A stretch of 38,285 nt of DNA. It comes from Streptomyces sp. H27-C3. Its GTDB lineage: Bacteria; Actinomycetota; Actinomycetes; Streptomycetales; Streptomycetaceae. The translations under genes and the position numbers were made by a program. The stretch spans positions 1 through 38,285 of the forward strand of contig NZ_JASITA010000056.1 of assembly GCF_030063415.1 (NCBI RefSeq), in the 5' to 3' direction. Every line of letters starts with the position of its first letter. Position 1 is the first letter of the stretch. Of the stretch, positions 24,691 through 32,609 are shown piece after piece. The notes below the pieces were generated by a model, which was not told the origin of the DNA, ran no database searches, and saw nothing but the letters and a program-made list of their open reading frames with translations.

Positions 24691-25542
24691 ATGGCAGCGA
24701 GGACGTCTCCCACAGAACGTCAGAAGCGACTGGGGGCCGAGGTGCGCAAGATGCGCACGGCAGCGGACATATCGGCCGAGTTCGCAGCCGGACTGCTCGG
24801 AGTCGACCGGGGCAAGATTTCCAACATCGAGTCCGGGATTCGCGCGATCAGCCCCGACCGGCTGCGTACGCTGGCCTGCAACTGCGGCTGCACGGACGAG
24901 CCGTACGTCGACGCCCTGGTGGAGATGGCTCAGCCCCGCAGGCGCGGCTGGTGGGAGCGCTACAGAGGAACACTCCCCCAAGGACTTCTGGACATCGCTG
25001 AGCTGGAAGCCTGTTCCGTACGCATGAGAGCCGCCTACTCCATGCACATCCCAGGCCTGCTACAGACCTCGGACCACGCTCTCGCCCTGTTCCGGGTTGT
25101 CATCCCCAAGTTGCCGGAACACGAAGTCGCCCTGCGGCTTGCGCACCGCGTGGAGCGTCAGCACATCCTGGACGGGGACACGGCACCCGAGTACACCGGA
25201 ATCGTGCACGAGGCCGCTTTGCGCATGCAGTTCGGAGGGCCGGCTGTCGCACAGGCGCAACTCAATCACTTGCTGACGAGGTCGGAGCAGGAGAAGATCA
25301 CGCTTCTGGTCCTCCCATTCGAAGCAGGGGCATTTCCCGGTGCTGGCCAGACGGTCCTGTACGCGGAGGGCCAGGTACCGCAGCTCGACACTGTGCAGAT
25401 CGACAACTCGCACGGGCCCGACTTCCTCTATTCGAAAGTGCAGTTGGCGAAGTACCGGGCCCACCTCGACTGGATGGAGGACATCGCACTGTCCCCCGAG
25501 GCCTCGCGGGACTTCATCCGTACCATCGCGCGCCAACTGTGA
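24691..25542 (+). CDS. XRE-family helix-turn-helix regulator with DUF5753 domain (WhiJ-like)
   Basis: A 283-residue regulator typical of Streptomyces. An N-terminal XRE domain (about 8-65; LGAEVRKMRTAADISAEFAAGLLGVDRGKISNIESGIRAIS) is followed by the DUF5753 domain (about 95-280; MRAAYSMHIPGLLQTSDHALALFR to the C terminus). ATG 24691 has AAGGGA five bases upstream; the open frame to 24631 lacks one. Homologues near WhiJ take part in developmental control together with the small DUF397 protein next door and an ATPase-like protein; the divergent frameshifted gene would be that third member. Targets are unknown. Confidence 0.93.
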   Translation: MAARTSPTERQKRLGAEVRKMRTAADISAEFAAGLLGVDRGKISNIESGIRAISPDRLRTLACNCGCTDEPYVDALVEMAQPRRRGWWERYRGTLPQGLLDIAELEACSVRMRAAYSMHIPGLLQTSDHALALFRVVIPKLPEHEVALRLAHRVERQHILDGDTAPEYTGIVHEAALRMQFGGPAVAQAQLNHLLTRSEQEKITLLVLPFEAGAFPGAGQTVLYAEGQVPQLDTVQIDNSHGPDFLYSKVQLAKYRAHLDWMEDIALSPEASRDFIRTIARQL

Positions 25543-25554
25543 GGGGACGATCCG

Positions 25555-25746
25555 ATGTCAGAGATTCACTGGGACAAACCATTCTGCGGTGAGGGCAACT
25601 CCTGCTTCCGCATAGGAACAGACGCCGAGGGCAACAGCTACATCGCCGTCAACGGTCAGGAAGACCGCTACCTCACCGACAGCCACGACGCCCTGCGGGT
25701 CATGATCCGCGATATCAAGGCCGGCAAGGCCGACCACCTGCTCTAG
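25555..25746 (+). CDS. DUF397-like small protein
   Basis: A 63-residue protein following the XRE gene by 12 bases, with GAGGGGAC as ribosome site. The arrangement IHWDKPFCGEGNSCFRIGTDAEGNSYIAVNGQ followed by SHDALRVMIRDIKAGKADHLL corresponds to DUF397 (tryptophan, Cys-bearing hairpin, then the short helix with KAG). It is divergent from the consensus: the WRKSSYS start and RDSK motif are absent. DUF397 proteins are thought to act as partners or antagonists of the adjacent XRE regulator. Confidence 0.8.
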   Translation: MSEIHWDKPFCGEGNSCFRIGTDAEGNSYIAVNGQEDRYLTDSHDALRVMIRDIKAGKADHLL

Positions 25747-25758
25747 AGGTTCGCCGGC

Positions 25759-26415
25759 TCAGCTCTGGGAACCGGTGGCGGGGGCTTCACCTCTGGGGAA
25801 CGAGATCTCGACACGGCGGTTCTTCTTGCGGCCCTCCTCCGAGGCATTGTCGGCGATCGGATAGTCCTCGCTGTAGCCACGGATCTCGAAAGAGATGTCC
25901 GGGCCGAGCGTTTTGTTCAATTCCTGATGCACGGCGTCGGCACGCTTCTTGGACAGAACCTTGCCGTGCCCGTACGACCCGAGGTCGTCGGTAAAGCCGA
26001 AGACCCGGATCTTGGTGGCCTTTTGTGTCGTGATCTCCTCCGCGATGGCCCTGATACGGGAGGACGCGTCTGCGTTGAGCTTCGCACTGTCCCTGCCGAA
26101 GAGGACCTCGGCCTGGAGGGCGAACTTGACGTCGGAGTTCGTGTCTTCACGGCGTTCCTCGCCGCCCAGATCCTCGACGACGGACTTGATGTCGACGACG
26201 CGGGCGGGAGCGAGAGTGCCACCGTCGGCGAGTCGCAACCCGGGAGCGTTGCCGTCCACCTCCGGAGGCGGCGAGGACGTGATGCTGCCCGGCGGGACGC
26301 TGGGCTCGGGGTCGGCGTGAGCACTGGTTACGGACAGGCCGGTGATCAGGACGGCTGTCGCGAGAGTGACCTTGGCGAAGTGGGCCGGGCGACTTCGGGA
26401 AGTGGTCTGAGACAT
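25759..26415 (-). CDS. Secreted OmpA-like domain protein, distal gene of the Tad locus
   Basis: A 218-residue exported protein. A signal peptide ends at AHA (about 34), followed by a Pro/Ser linker. The OmpA C-like peptidoglycan-binding domain (about 98-210) shows VLFGRDSAKLNADASSRIRAIAEEI, RVFGFTDDLGSYGHGKVLSKKRADAVHQEL and SEEGRKKNRRVEISF, so it probably docks on the cell wall. ATG 26415 has GGTGAG seven bases upstream; an ATG at 26430 is also possible and would overlap the preceding stop. Its place at the end of the pilus locus suggests a wall anchor for the pilus apparatus. That is inference, since a Gram-positive Tad system lacks the outer-membrane parts. Confidence 0.88.
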   Translation of the reverse strand: MSQTTSRSRPAHFAKVTLATAVLITGLSVTSAHADPEPSVPPGSITSSPPPEVDGNAPGLRLADGGTLAPARVVDIKSVVEDLGGEERREDTNSDVKFALQAEVLFGRDSAKLNADASSRIRAIAEEITTQKATKIRVFGFTDDLGSYGHGKVLSKKRADAVHQELNKTLGPDISFEIRGYSEDYPIADNASEEGRKKNRRVEISFPRGEAPATGSQS

Positions 26416-26419
26416 GGGG

Positions 26420-27031
26420 TCACTCACCATCGGAGATCTCGATGGAGGCGGGGGGCATGTCCGCGATCTGGAAATCGACCTTGGTGGATTCGGTTGGGGG
26501 GGCGGGGAATTGGGCGAACCAGGTCTTTTCCTCGCCGGACTTGAAGGCGCCCCCGAACTGCGTGCAGAGACAGCGTCCCTCTGTATCGCGCAAGATCAGG
26601 TACTTTTTCTTCCCCGTCCTGTCGACCAGCGAAGCACCGGCCATGGAGGTCGAGTTGCCGGACAGCTCCTTTTCGTCCCCCCTCCAAGAAGTGGGGTTCC
26701 AAAACTTACCCTTACCGTTCCTGACTTTCCCGGTGACGGTCAGGAAACCCCCCTCGTCTCGCACAGCGGAGTTGACGATGAGGGTGGCGTTATCACCGCC
26801 GCCCCTCACCTCGGCGAGTACCGCGTCCTCAGCCGGTGCCTGAGAATCCTCCTCCTTCGGCTTCTCCTCACTAGCCTTGCCCTTGTCTGTGGCAGTCGGC
26901 GACGAGCTCGCCCTCGGCTTGTCGCCCCCGCCATCCCCGCCGCCGCAACCGGCCACCGTGAGGACCAAGCCAGTCGTGATCGCCACCGCGGTCAGTGCCC
27001 TTCGGGCCTTCATGGTGTGCCGCATGCTCAT
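26420..27031 (-). CDS. Lipoprotein of unknown function in the Tad locus
   Basis: A 203-residue protein with a lipoprotein signal peptide and lipobox LTVAGC (lipidated Cys29), then a Gly-rich and a Lys/Glu/Ser-rich linker (30-70). A beta-rich domain follows (DNATLIVNSAVRDEGGFLTVTGKVRNG ... KKKYLILRDTEGRCLCTQFGG ... WFAQFPAPPTESTKVDFQI), resembling Ig-like folds of extracytoplasmic lipoproteins. Cys pairs in CLC may form a disulfide. ATG 27031 is preceded by GGAAGAG. It ends close to the OmpA-like gene start, so they are probably one transcript. Not recognised further. Confidence 0.82.
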   Translation of the reverse strand: MSMRHTMKARRALTAVAITTGLVLTVAGCGGGDGGGDKPRASSSPTATDKGKASEEKPKEEDSQAPAEDAVLAEVRGGGDNATLIVNSAVRDEGGFLTVTGKVRNGKGKFWNPTSWRGDEKELSGNSTSMAGASLVDRTGKKKYLILRDTEGRCLCTQFGGAFKSGEEKTWFAQFPAPPTESTKVDFQIADMPPASIEISDGE

Positions 27032-27056
27032 CAGCAACTCTTCCTTGTCTCGACGG

Positions 27057-27674
27057 TCACTCGACCAGATGGACGGAGAACAGGTCCTTCGGCTCCGGCA
27101 GATCGTCCTGCTCATCGACGGGCGTGTCCGGGTCAATCTGCCAGCGACCGCTGCCTCGGCAGTCGATTTCGATCAGATCCGCCTCCTCGCCCTCCGGCGC
27201 GGCCACGCAGAGAGGCTCGATCGCCGCAGTGGCGTTGGCCTTGGCATGGGTGCTCTCTGTGCCTGGAATGACCGAATCGCCCACCGTGCCACGCGTCACG
27301 ATCGCCACCGTGAATTCGTAGGCGCCGTCGACCTCCGCCATCCCTACGCTCTCTACGTCCGCGTCGTTGTCGCCCGCGAGTTGCCACGCTGCGGAGTCGT
27401 AGCCCGCTCCCGGGATCTCTTCCTCGCCGGCGAGCCACGCGGGCCATTCATCGGCATTGCCGAGGGAGTCGAAGAAGCCGTCCGTCAGCTCGTCCCGGCC
27501 GTCCTGAGCAGCAGCAAGCGCCGCCGCGTCGGCGGCCGACTGGCCGCTGTTGCGAGCCGCTGCCGCTTGGGCGAAGGCAAAGTAGGCGAACGCAAGAAAG
27601 AGCAGACCCGCCACCACCACGACGTACATGGGGAGGGTCTGCCCTCGGTCCTGCCGAAGCGTGTCGAGCCTCAG
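27057..27674 (-). CDS. TadG/TadE-like pilus assembly protein
   Basis: A membrane-anchored pseudopilin-like protein. It has the Tad pattern DRGQTLPMYVVVVAGLLFLAFAYFAFAQAAAARNSGQSAADAAALAAAQDG: short positive lead, one hydrophobic segment, Ala-rich helix. A roughly 130-residue extracytoplasmic domain with acidic stretches follows. No ATG, GTG or TTG lies at the expected start. The coordinates given assume a CTG at 27674 overlapping the Flp stop (CTGA), which yields 205 residues including the RGQT motif. The first ordinary start is ATG 27629, leaving 190 residues without the charged lead. The frame is open further upstream through the Flp gene but is antithetical to coding there. Confidence 0.72.
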   Translation of the reverse strand: MRLDTLRQDRGQTLPMYVVVVAGLLFLAFAYFAFAQAAAARNSGQSAADAAALAAAQDGRDELTDGFFDSLGNADEWPAWLAGEEEIPGAGYDSAAWQLAGDNDADVESVGMAEVDGAYEFTVAIVTRGTVGDSVIPGTESTHAKANATAAIEPLCVAAPEGEEADLIEIDCRGSGRWQIDPDTPVDEQDDLPEPKDLFSVHLVE

Positions 27675-27901
27675 CCGCCGGTGATGTCGGACACTGCGGT
27701 GCCGATGGCCTCGGAAATCGTCTGGTCCAGGTTCAATGCCCGAACCGCCACCACGATCAAAGCGATCACGACCACCAGACCCGCGTACTCCACCACGCTC
27801 GCGCCCTCGTCCGCGCGCATCCGCCGCACCGTCGTGTCGCGCCAGTTGGTGATCGCGATCTGCGCCTTCGTGGCGGTCTTGAGCGCGTTGTCCTTCGCCA
27901 T
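27671..27901 (-). CDS. flp: Flp/Fap-type pilin
   Basis: The probable major pilus subunit, 76 residues. A charged leader of 33 residues ends in a prepilin peptidase site, Gly33 then ASVVEYAGLVVVIALIVVAVRAL. Glu38 and Tyr39 are the +5 and +6 residues diagnostic of Flp pilins. After cleavage a 43-residue mature pilin with one hydrophobic helix remains. GGAGAGG lies upstream of ATG 27901. The preceding 162-bp gap to the response regulator probably contains its own promoter. Confidence 0.92.
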   Translation of the reverse strand: MAKDNALKTATKAQIAITNWRDTTVRRMRADEGASVVEYAGLVVVIALIVVAVRALNLDQTISEAIGTAVSDITGG

Positions 27902-27998
27902 GGGGTACCTCTCCGAGTTCGGCCGACGTATGCGTATCTTCGCGCGTTGTGCCGCTTCCGATACGAGAAACGTACGGCTTAATGCGGATACCGCCAGA

Positions 27999-28042
27999 GG
28001 GCCCCCGGGCCCAATCCCGGGCCCAAATCCCGATGTGGGCCC
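27999..28042. other. Cluster of four GGGCCC palindromes upstream of flp
   Basis: GGGCCC occurs at 27999, 28007, 28019 and 28037 in the gap between the response regulator stop (28064) and flp (27901). The self-complementary blocks can pair into a GC-rich hairpin that could end or attenuate the regulator transcript. Confidence 0.4.
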
Positions 28043-28063
28043 GCCGTGTCTGCTCGGATCCGG

Positions 28064-29158
28064 TCATGTCGGCCACGACTCCCCACCCCACGCCGCGATC
28101 GCTTCGCTGCGGCTTGTACTGTGCAGCTTCGCGAAGATGCGGTTGATGTGGTTCTTCACGGTCTTCTCGCTGATGAAGCAGGTGGCGGCGATTTGCTGGT
28201 TGCTCATACCTGCCGCGATGAGGTCCATGACCTCCACCTCCCTCGAACTCAGCCCATGATTACGCCGGTTGTGAGACTGCGGGGCCGCTGGTGCCTGCTG
28301 CGCCCGCGACCGTTCTGTTGACGACTGTCCCACATCTGATTGCACGTGCGAAGGGTTTTCACGCTGCCGCAACGAATTCGAGACTCTTGGCCCGGAGTCA
28401 TGGGCCACGCCGGGATGGGCAGTCGCGTCCGCGCCCGGTGCGTAGCCAGGTATCCGGCTCGTGCCCCTGTACGGGACCCCCGTCTCGTACACCGCGCCGA
28501 GTCCTCCCGGCAGCGGTCGTACCTCCTCCCGCTGGCATCCACCGCGCACATGGGCCAGCAGCGCGTCCTGGACGGAGGTCGTGAAGTGGGCGCGGCCCGC
28601 CCGGATGTCCCGTACCGCGCTCACCAGTTGATCGGCAGTGAACTCGCCGTGCACCAGGTAGCCGCCCGCGCCCAGCCGCAGCGCCTCGCGCACGACCTCG
28701 CTCTCGCGGCTGTACGTCAGCATCAGCACCGGCGCCAACTGGACCAGATACGGCAGGACGGAGAGGCCGTCCACGCCCGGCATCCGGACGTCGAGCAGCA
28801 CGATGTCGGGGTTGTGCCGCTGCGCCACGGCCAGGGCCTGGCTGCCGTCGGTCGCCTCTGCCACGACCTCGATGTCGTCGCGGCCTCCGAGCAGGACGGT
28901 GAGCCCCGCCCGTACAACAGGGTTGTCGTCGACGATGACGATGCGCAGAACGGCCGGGGGTGCGTGGAGGTCGGGAGGGGTGGGTGGGGTGGAGGAAGGA
29001 TCGGGGAACGCCGCCGCCGGCGGGGGAACGCGGCCCTCGGCGGGAGTGTGGTCCGAGCAGGGTTCGCTCGTGTGCGACGACGTGTGCTGGGACACGTGCG
29101 TCGACACCGGGGTGGCCATGGACCGGGGCCCATGGCCGTAGGTGCTTTCGTCCGGCAT
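28064..29158 (-). CDS. NarL/LuxR-type response regulator with extended linker
   Basis: A 364-residue DNA-binding regulator. An unstructured 68-residue lead is followed by a receiver (about 70-195) with Asp77/78 and phospho-acceptor Asp123 (DIVLLDVRMPGVDG) and the conserved Thr148. The place of the invariant Lys (GYLLKD in typical members) is His170 (GYLVHG). A roughly 110-residue low-complexity linker separates it from the LuxR HTH (about 300-360; LSSREVEVMDLIAAGMSNQQIAATCFISEKTVKNHINRIFAKL). ATG 29158 has GAGAGGAGG in front. It pairs with the kinase just upstream and lies in the middle of the Tad locus, so control of pilus genes is the simple guess. Confidence 0.93.
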   Translation of the reverse strand: MPDESTYGHGPRSMATPVSTHVSQHTSSHTSEPCSDHTPAEGRVPPPAAAFPDPSSTPPTPPDLHAPPAVLRIVIVDDNPVVRAGLTVLLGGRDDIEVVAEATDGSQALAVAQRHNPDIVLLDVRMPGVDGLSVLPYLVQLAPVLMLTYSRESEVVREALRLGAGGYLVHGEFTADQLVSAVRDIRAGRAHFTTSVQDALLAHVRGGCQREEVRPLPGGLGAVYETGVPYRGTSRIPGYAPGADATAHPGVAHDSGPRVSNSLRQRENPSHVQSDVGQSSTERSRAQQAPAAPQSHNRRNHGLSSREVEVMDLIAAGMSNQQIAATCFISEKTVKNHINRIFAKLHSTSRSEAIAAWGGESWPT

Positions 29159-29221
29159 GTGCGGCCTCCTCTCAGGGGTCGGGGGGCAGGGAGTGTGAAA
29201 GGGAGTGGGAGTTGAATCAGT

Positions 29222-30685
29222 TCAGGGGACGCTCGCGAAGGTGAGTGCCGTGACCGGTAGTTCGAGACGTACTTCTGTGCCGCCCGCGCTGCGGCCCCGC
29301 CCGATACGGATGCGGGCGCCGATGCCGGCCGCCCGCTCGACCATGCCGACCAGGCCGAAATGGCCTGTCTTGCGGAGGTTTTCTAGGCAGATGCCCACGG
29401 GCAGGCCGCTGCCGTTGTCCAGGACGCTGATGCGCAGCGCTCCCTCGTCGAGGCCGATCTCCAGGGTGACGTGGGTCGCACGGGCGTGGCGGTGGCTGTT
29501 CTCCATGGCTTCGGTGGCGATCGTCAGGAGGTGGCGTGCGACGGCGTGCGGGACCGTGAGCGAAGACGCGTCGCCGAGCGGGCGGAATGCCGTCGTGATC
29601 CCCGTACGGCGTCCGAAGTCCGTCAGCCGGGCCGCGAGTTCGTCGCCGACGGCCACTCCCCCGGTCGCGGTGTCGTAGTCCGCCTGTCGGCGCAGGTCGG
29701 AGAGGATTTCGCGGGACTCGGACGCGGCGCGCCGGGCCGCGCGGGCGACCATGCCCGCCTGATGCCGGAGCGTGAGCGGGTCCATGCGGTCGACGGAACC
29801 GGCGAGGCTGTCGGCGGCCATCGCGACGCCGTGCAGGGTTTTGGCGACCGAGTCGTGCATCTCCCTGGCGAGGCGCGCGCGTTCGCCCTCGACCGCGTCG
29901 GTGACCGCGAGCCTGGCGTTGGCCTCCGACAGGGCCTGGGTCGCGGCGCCGAATCGGAACATCAGATTGCGCAGGGTGACCCCGATGACTCCGGCCGCGA
30001 CACAGAATCCGCTGATCAGGAGCGTACTGGCGGGGCTGCCCATCCGCTGTGCCCAGGCCGTGTAGGCCGCGACGAGGAGCAGGATCTGGATGGAGGTGAA
30101 GATGCCCGCGCCCCGCCAGCCGTACAGCAGCCCGGCGAGCAGTGGAGTGCAGGCGGTGGCGTAGCCGAGGGCGGAGTCGGGTGAGGCCGTCAGGAGCAGG
30201 ACGGAGCCGAAGAGCAGGTCGACGCCCATCAGGGAGCGGTACTTGATGAGCAGCGGGCCGAGCTTCTCCCAGTCGCGGAGCATCGCGTACGAGCCGACGA
30301 AGCTGAACACCACCGCCGCCCCGACCAGCCAGCCACCGAACTGGCCGCCCGCCCTGGCCAGCGCGAAGGGCGCGCCGAGGGCGATCATCGCGAGACGGAA
30401 ACCGAAGACCTGGCGGCACAGGGCCTGGAGGGCGTTGATCTGAATGGGGATGCTGGGTGCCGGCACGTCGTCGGCGAGCGCCGAGGGGGTGACGGGCCCG
30501 GGGGTCTGCGGCCCCGGCGATGGAGGGTGTGCGGCGGCCGACCCACCTGGACCCCGTGAGGCGGCCGACCCACCTGGACCCCATGGGACTGTCGATGCCG
30601 CTGAGCCCTGTGGGGCGGGAGTGACTTCCTGGAGTGCGTCGAAGGTTCTGCCGCTGATCCTGAGGTGGCTCCGGGGCAGCGACAT
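29222..30685 (-). CDS. Membrane sensor histidine kinase (HisKA_3 type)
   Basis: A 487-residue kinase. A cytoplasmic Pro/Gly/Ala-rich lead (1-80) has a tandem repeat. It is followed by about five to six membrane helices (93-235), a coiled linker (248-275), the HisKA_3 dimerisation helix with phospho-acceptor His277 (EMHDSVAKTLHGVAMAADSLAG), and a HATPase domain (about 370-475; ATEAMENSHRHARATHVTLEI, VLDNGSGLP, GLVGMVERAAGIG). The few extracytoplasmic loops are short, suggesting membrane or intramembrane sensing. ATG 30685 lies six bases after the TadC stop (GGCGAG ribosome site), so it is transcribed with the pilus genes. The cognate regulator is next. Confidence 0.93.
   Translation of the reverse strand: MSLPRSHLRISGRTFDALQEVTPAPQGSAASTVPWGPGGSAASRGPGGSAAAHPPSPGPQTPGPVTPSALADDVPAPSIPIQINALQALCRQVFGFRLAMIALGAPFALARAGGQFGGWLVGAAVVFSFVGSYAMLRDWEKLGPLLIKYRSLMGVDLLFGSVLLLTASPDSALGYATACTPLLAGLLYGWRGAGIFTSIQILLLVAAYTAWAQRMGSPASTLLISGFCVAAGVIGVTLRNLMFRFGAATQALSEANARLAVTDAVEGERARLAREMHDSVAKTLHGVAMAADSLAGSVDRMDPLTLRHQAGMVARAARRAASESREILSDLRRQADYDTATGGVAVGDELAARLTDFGRRTGITTAFRPLGDASSLTVPHAVARHLLTIATEAMENSHRHARATHVTLEIGLDEGALRISVLDNGSGLPVGICLENLRKTGHFGLVGMVERAAGIGARIRIGRGRSAGGTEVRLELPVTALTFASVP
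30534..30587. repeat. 27-bp tandem repeat in the kinase N terminus
   Basis: Positions 30534-30560 and 30561-30587 match at 25 of 27 bases and encode two nine-residue Pro/Gly/Ala-rich repeats in the cytoplasmic lead of the kinase. Confidence 0.85.
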
Positions 30686-30690
30686 GGCTG

Positions 30691-31578
30691 TCACTCGCCG
30701 AAAACCGAACCGAAGTCGGTGTCCGACCCCAGGAACATGTTGGTGACGATGAGGAGCAGCGTCGCCGGGACCATGAAGGCGAGCGTGACGACGGTGGTCT
30801 TCGGGATGGCTTTCGCCGCGCGCCGCCGGGAGTTCTGCGCGTCGGTGCGGCGCATGTCGTTGGCGATCTGGATGAGGGTGTCGGCGATGGGCGCCCCGAG
30901 TTCCTCGCCCTGCTGGAGCGCGGTCACGAACTGGGAGACCTGCTCGGACGCGTTGCGCCTGCGCAGTTCCTCGAAGGCCTGGCGCCTGCTGACGCCCATG
31001 TCCATCTGGCGCAGGGTGATGCGCAGTTCGTCGGCCCAAGGTCCTTCGTACCGCTCCGAGACGCGGTCGAGTGCCTGGCGAAAGCCGAGGCCGGCGCTGA
31101 CGACGACGGCGAGTACGTCGAGGAAGTCGGGCAGAGTGCGCTCGATGACGTCCTTGCGTTCGCGGACGGCCTGCCAGATGGTGACGTCGGCGGCGAACCA
31201 GCCGTACGCGATACAGAAGATCCCGAACAGCGTCAGGTCGTTGAGCAGGCAGACGACGGCCGCGAAGCCGCCGAAGAGGCCGTAGACCGCGCGGCGGGCC
31301 GCGTACCGGTCGACGGTGAGGCCGCCGGGGTTGCCCGCCATGTCGATCCTGCGGCGCTTGCGGTCGACCCGGCTCGGGCCCATGAGGCGCAGGACGCCGG
31401 GGGCGAAGCGCATGCCGAGGCGGTCCACGGCCGATTCGGGGCCGGAGACGCGAGTGGCACCGACCTCCAGGGCGATGGCCAGGTCGCCGGGGATCTTGGC
31501 TTCGGCGCGGTACATCCTGATGCCCTGAAAGGCACCCGCGACGCTCAGCCCGACCACCAGCGCGAGGAGCAGTGCCAT
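30691..31578 (-). CDS. tadC: TadC-like inner-membrane platform protein (T2SS F domain)
   Basis: One of two GspF-like platform proteins that transmit CpaF motion to the pilus base. The 295-residue protein has an N-terminal helix (1-20), two central helices (about 98-130) and the T2SSF domain (LPDFLDVLAVVVSAGLGFRQALDRVSERYEGPWADELRITLRQMDMGVSRRQAFEELRRR, then EQVSQFVTALQQGEELGAPIADTLIQIANDMR). It ends in a helix (VVTLAFMVPATLLLIVTNMFLG). AGGAGG precedes ATG 31578. It follows TadB across an 87-base gap with a small repeat and leads into the kinase gene. Confidence 0.95.
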   Translation of the reverse strand: MALLLALVVGLSVAGAFQGIRMYRAEAKIPGDLAIALEVGATRVSGPESAVDRLGMRFAPGVLRLMGPSRVDRKRRRIDMAGNPGGLTVDRYAARRAVYGLFGGFAAVVCLLNDLTLFGIFCIAYGWFAADVTIWQAVRERKDVIERTLPDFLDVLAVVVSAGLGFRQALDRVSERYEGPWADELRITLRQMDMGVSRRQAFEELRRRNASEQVSQFVTALQQGEELGAPIADTLIQIANDMRRTDAQNSRRRAAKAIPKTTVVTLAFMVPATLLLIVTNMFLGSDTDFGSVFGE

Positions 31579-31619
31579 GCCGGATACCTCCTGAATTCCG
31601 CTGGACTTTCACTGGACAG

Positions 31620-31661
31620 GGGACACGTGACCGGAGACTTGGGACATGTGACTTGAGACTT
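31620..31661. repeat. 21-bp degenerate tandem repeat between tadB and tadC
   Basis: Two adjacent 21-bp units (31620-31640 and 31641-31661), both starting GGGACA and ending GAGACTT, match at about 17 of 21 positions. Each contains a GTGAC core. They lie in the only sizeable gap between the platform genes. Confidence 0.6.
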
Positions 31662-31665
31662 GGCG

Positions 31666-32601
31666 CTATACGTCGATCTTGCCGAAGCGGCGCATCACGA
31701 TGAAGCCGGCCGCGTAGAGGCCTATGGCCACGATCACGATGATCTGACCGAGCGGGTTGCTGGTCATCCGGGCCATGGAGCCCGGCGTGACCGAGTTGAG
31801 CATGATCATCGCGCCGAGGCCGAGCAGCGGGATCGTGTACGCCGTCGCGTTGACCTCGGAGAGCATGGTGCGGACCTCGCGTCGTGTCTCCTTGCGCTCC
31901 TCCAGCGTCTCGGTGAGGTTGCGCAGCGAGCCGACGACGGTGCCGCCCGCGCGGTTGGAGAGCACGAGGGTGGTGACGAGGACGACCAGTTCGCGCGAGG
32001 GCAGGCGTTCGGCGAGCTCGCCGAGTGCGTCGTCGATGGAGCGGCCGACGGACAGGTGGTTGGCGACGGTGGCCAGTTCCTCACCGGCCGGCGCCTCCAG
32101 CTCCTCGGCGGCCATGCTCAGCGCGGTACGCAGGGCGAGCCCCGCGGCGGTCGCGTTGGCCAGGATGCGCGAGAGATCCGGAAGTTGGTTGATGAAGGCC
32201 TCGATGCGCTTCTGGCGCTGCCAGTTGAGGAAGGCGACGCCGCTCCAGACGGCGACGAGCCCGGCGACCGGGCCGAAGAAGGGCGCGAGCACCGAGGCCG
32301 CGATCAGCCACAGGGCGGCGACGCCCACCAGGACGTACACCAGGAACTCGCCTGCGGTCAGGTCGAGTCCGGTGGCCGACAGGCGCAGCTGGATCTTCTT
32401 GCCGAGCGGGGTCCTGCGCAGTCGCCGGTCGATGCCGGTGAAGCGCCGGTGGCGGCCCAGCGGGCGCGGGCCCGTGATGGCGAGGCGTTCCACCAGGGCG
32501 GCGCGCTGGGAGCGGCCCACGGTGTAGGTGTGGATTCCGGCAACGGCGAGCACGCCGCAGAGCAGCGTGCTGCCGATCGCCAGCAGTGCGGGATTGTCCA
32601 T
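31666..32601 (-). CDS. tadB: TadB-like inner-membrane platform protein (T2SS F domain)
   Basis: The second GspF-like platform subunit, 311 residues. An N-terminal helix (about 4-24) is followed by a basic cytoplasmic part and two helices (about 85-125). The F domain shows INQLPDLSRILANATAAGLALRTALSMAAEELEAPAGEELATVANHLSVGRSIDDALGELAERLPSRELVVLVTTLVLSNRAGGTVVGSLRNLTETLEER. Two terminal helices (IPLLGLGAMIMLNSV and LGQIIVIVAIGLYAAGFIVMRRF) complete it. It starts nine bases after the CpaF stop, with AGG as a weak ribosome site, so coupling is probable. Confidence 0.95.
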   Translation of the reverse strand: MDNPALLAIGSTLLCGVLAVAGIHTYTVGRSQRAALVERLAITGPRPLGRHRRFTGIDRRLRRTPLGKKIQLRLSATGLDLTAGEFLVYVLVGVAALWLIAASVLAPFFGPVAGLVAVWSGVAFLNWQRQKRIEAFINQLPDLSRILANATAAGLALRTALSMAAEELEAPAGEELATVANHLSVGRSIDDALGELAERLPSRELVVLVTTLVLSNRAGGTVVGSLRNLTETLEERKETRREVRTMLSEVNATAYTIPLLGLGAMIMLNSVTPGSMARMTSNPLGQIIVIVAIGLYAAGFIVMRRFGKIDV

Positions 32602-32609
32602 AGCCGTAC

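Noticed and set aside
25743..25758. Terminator between the convergent DUF397 and OmpA-like genes
   Set aside because: Only 12 bases separate the two stop codons and no inverted repeat was found there.
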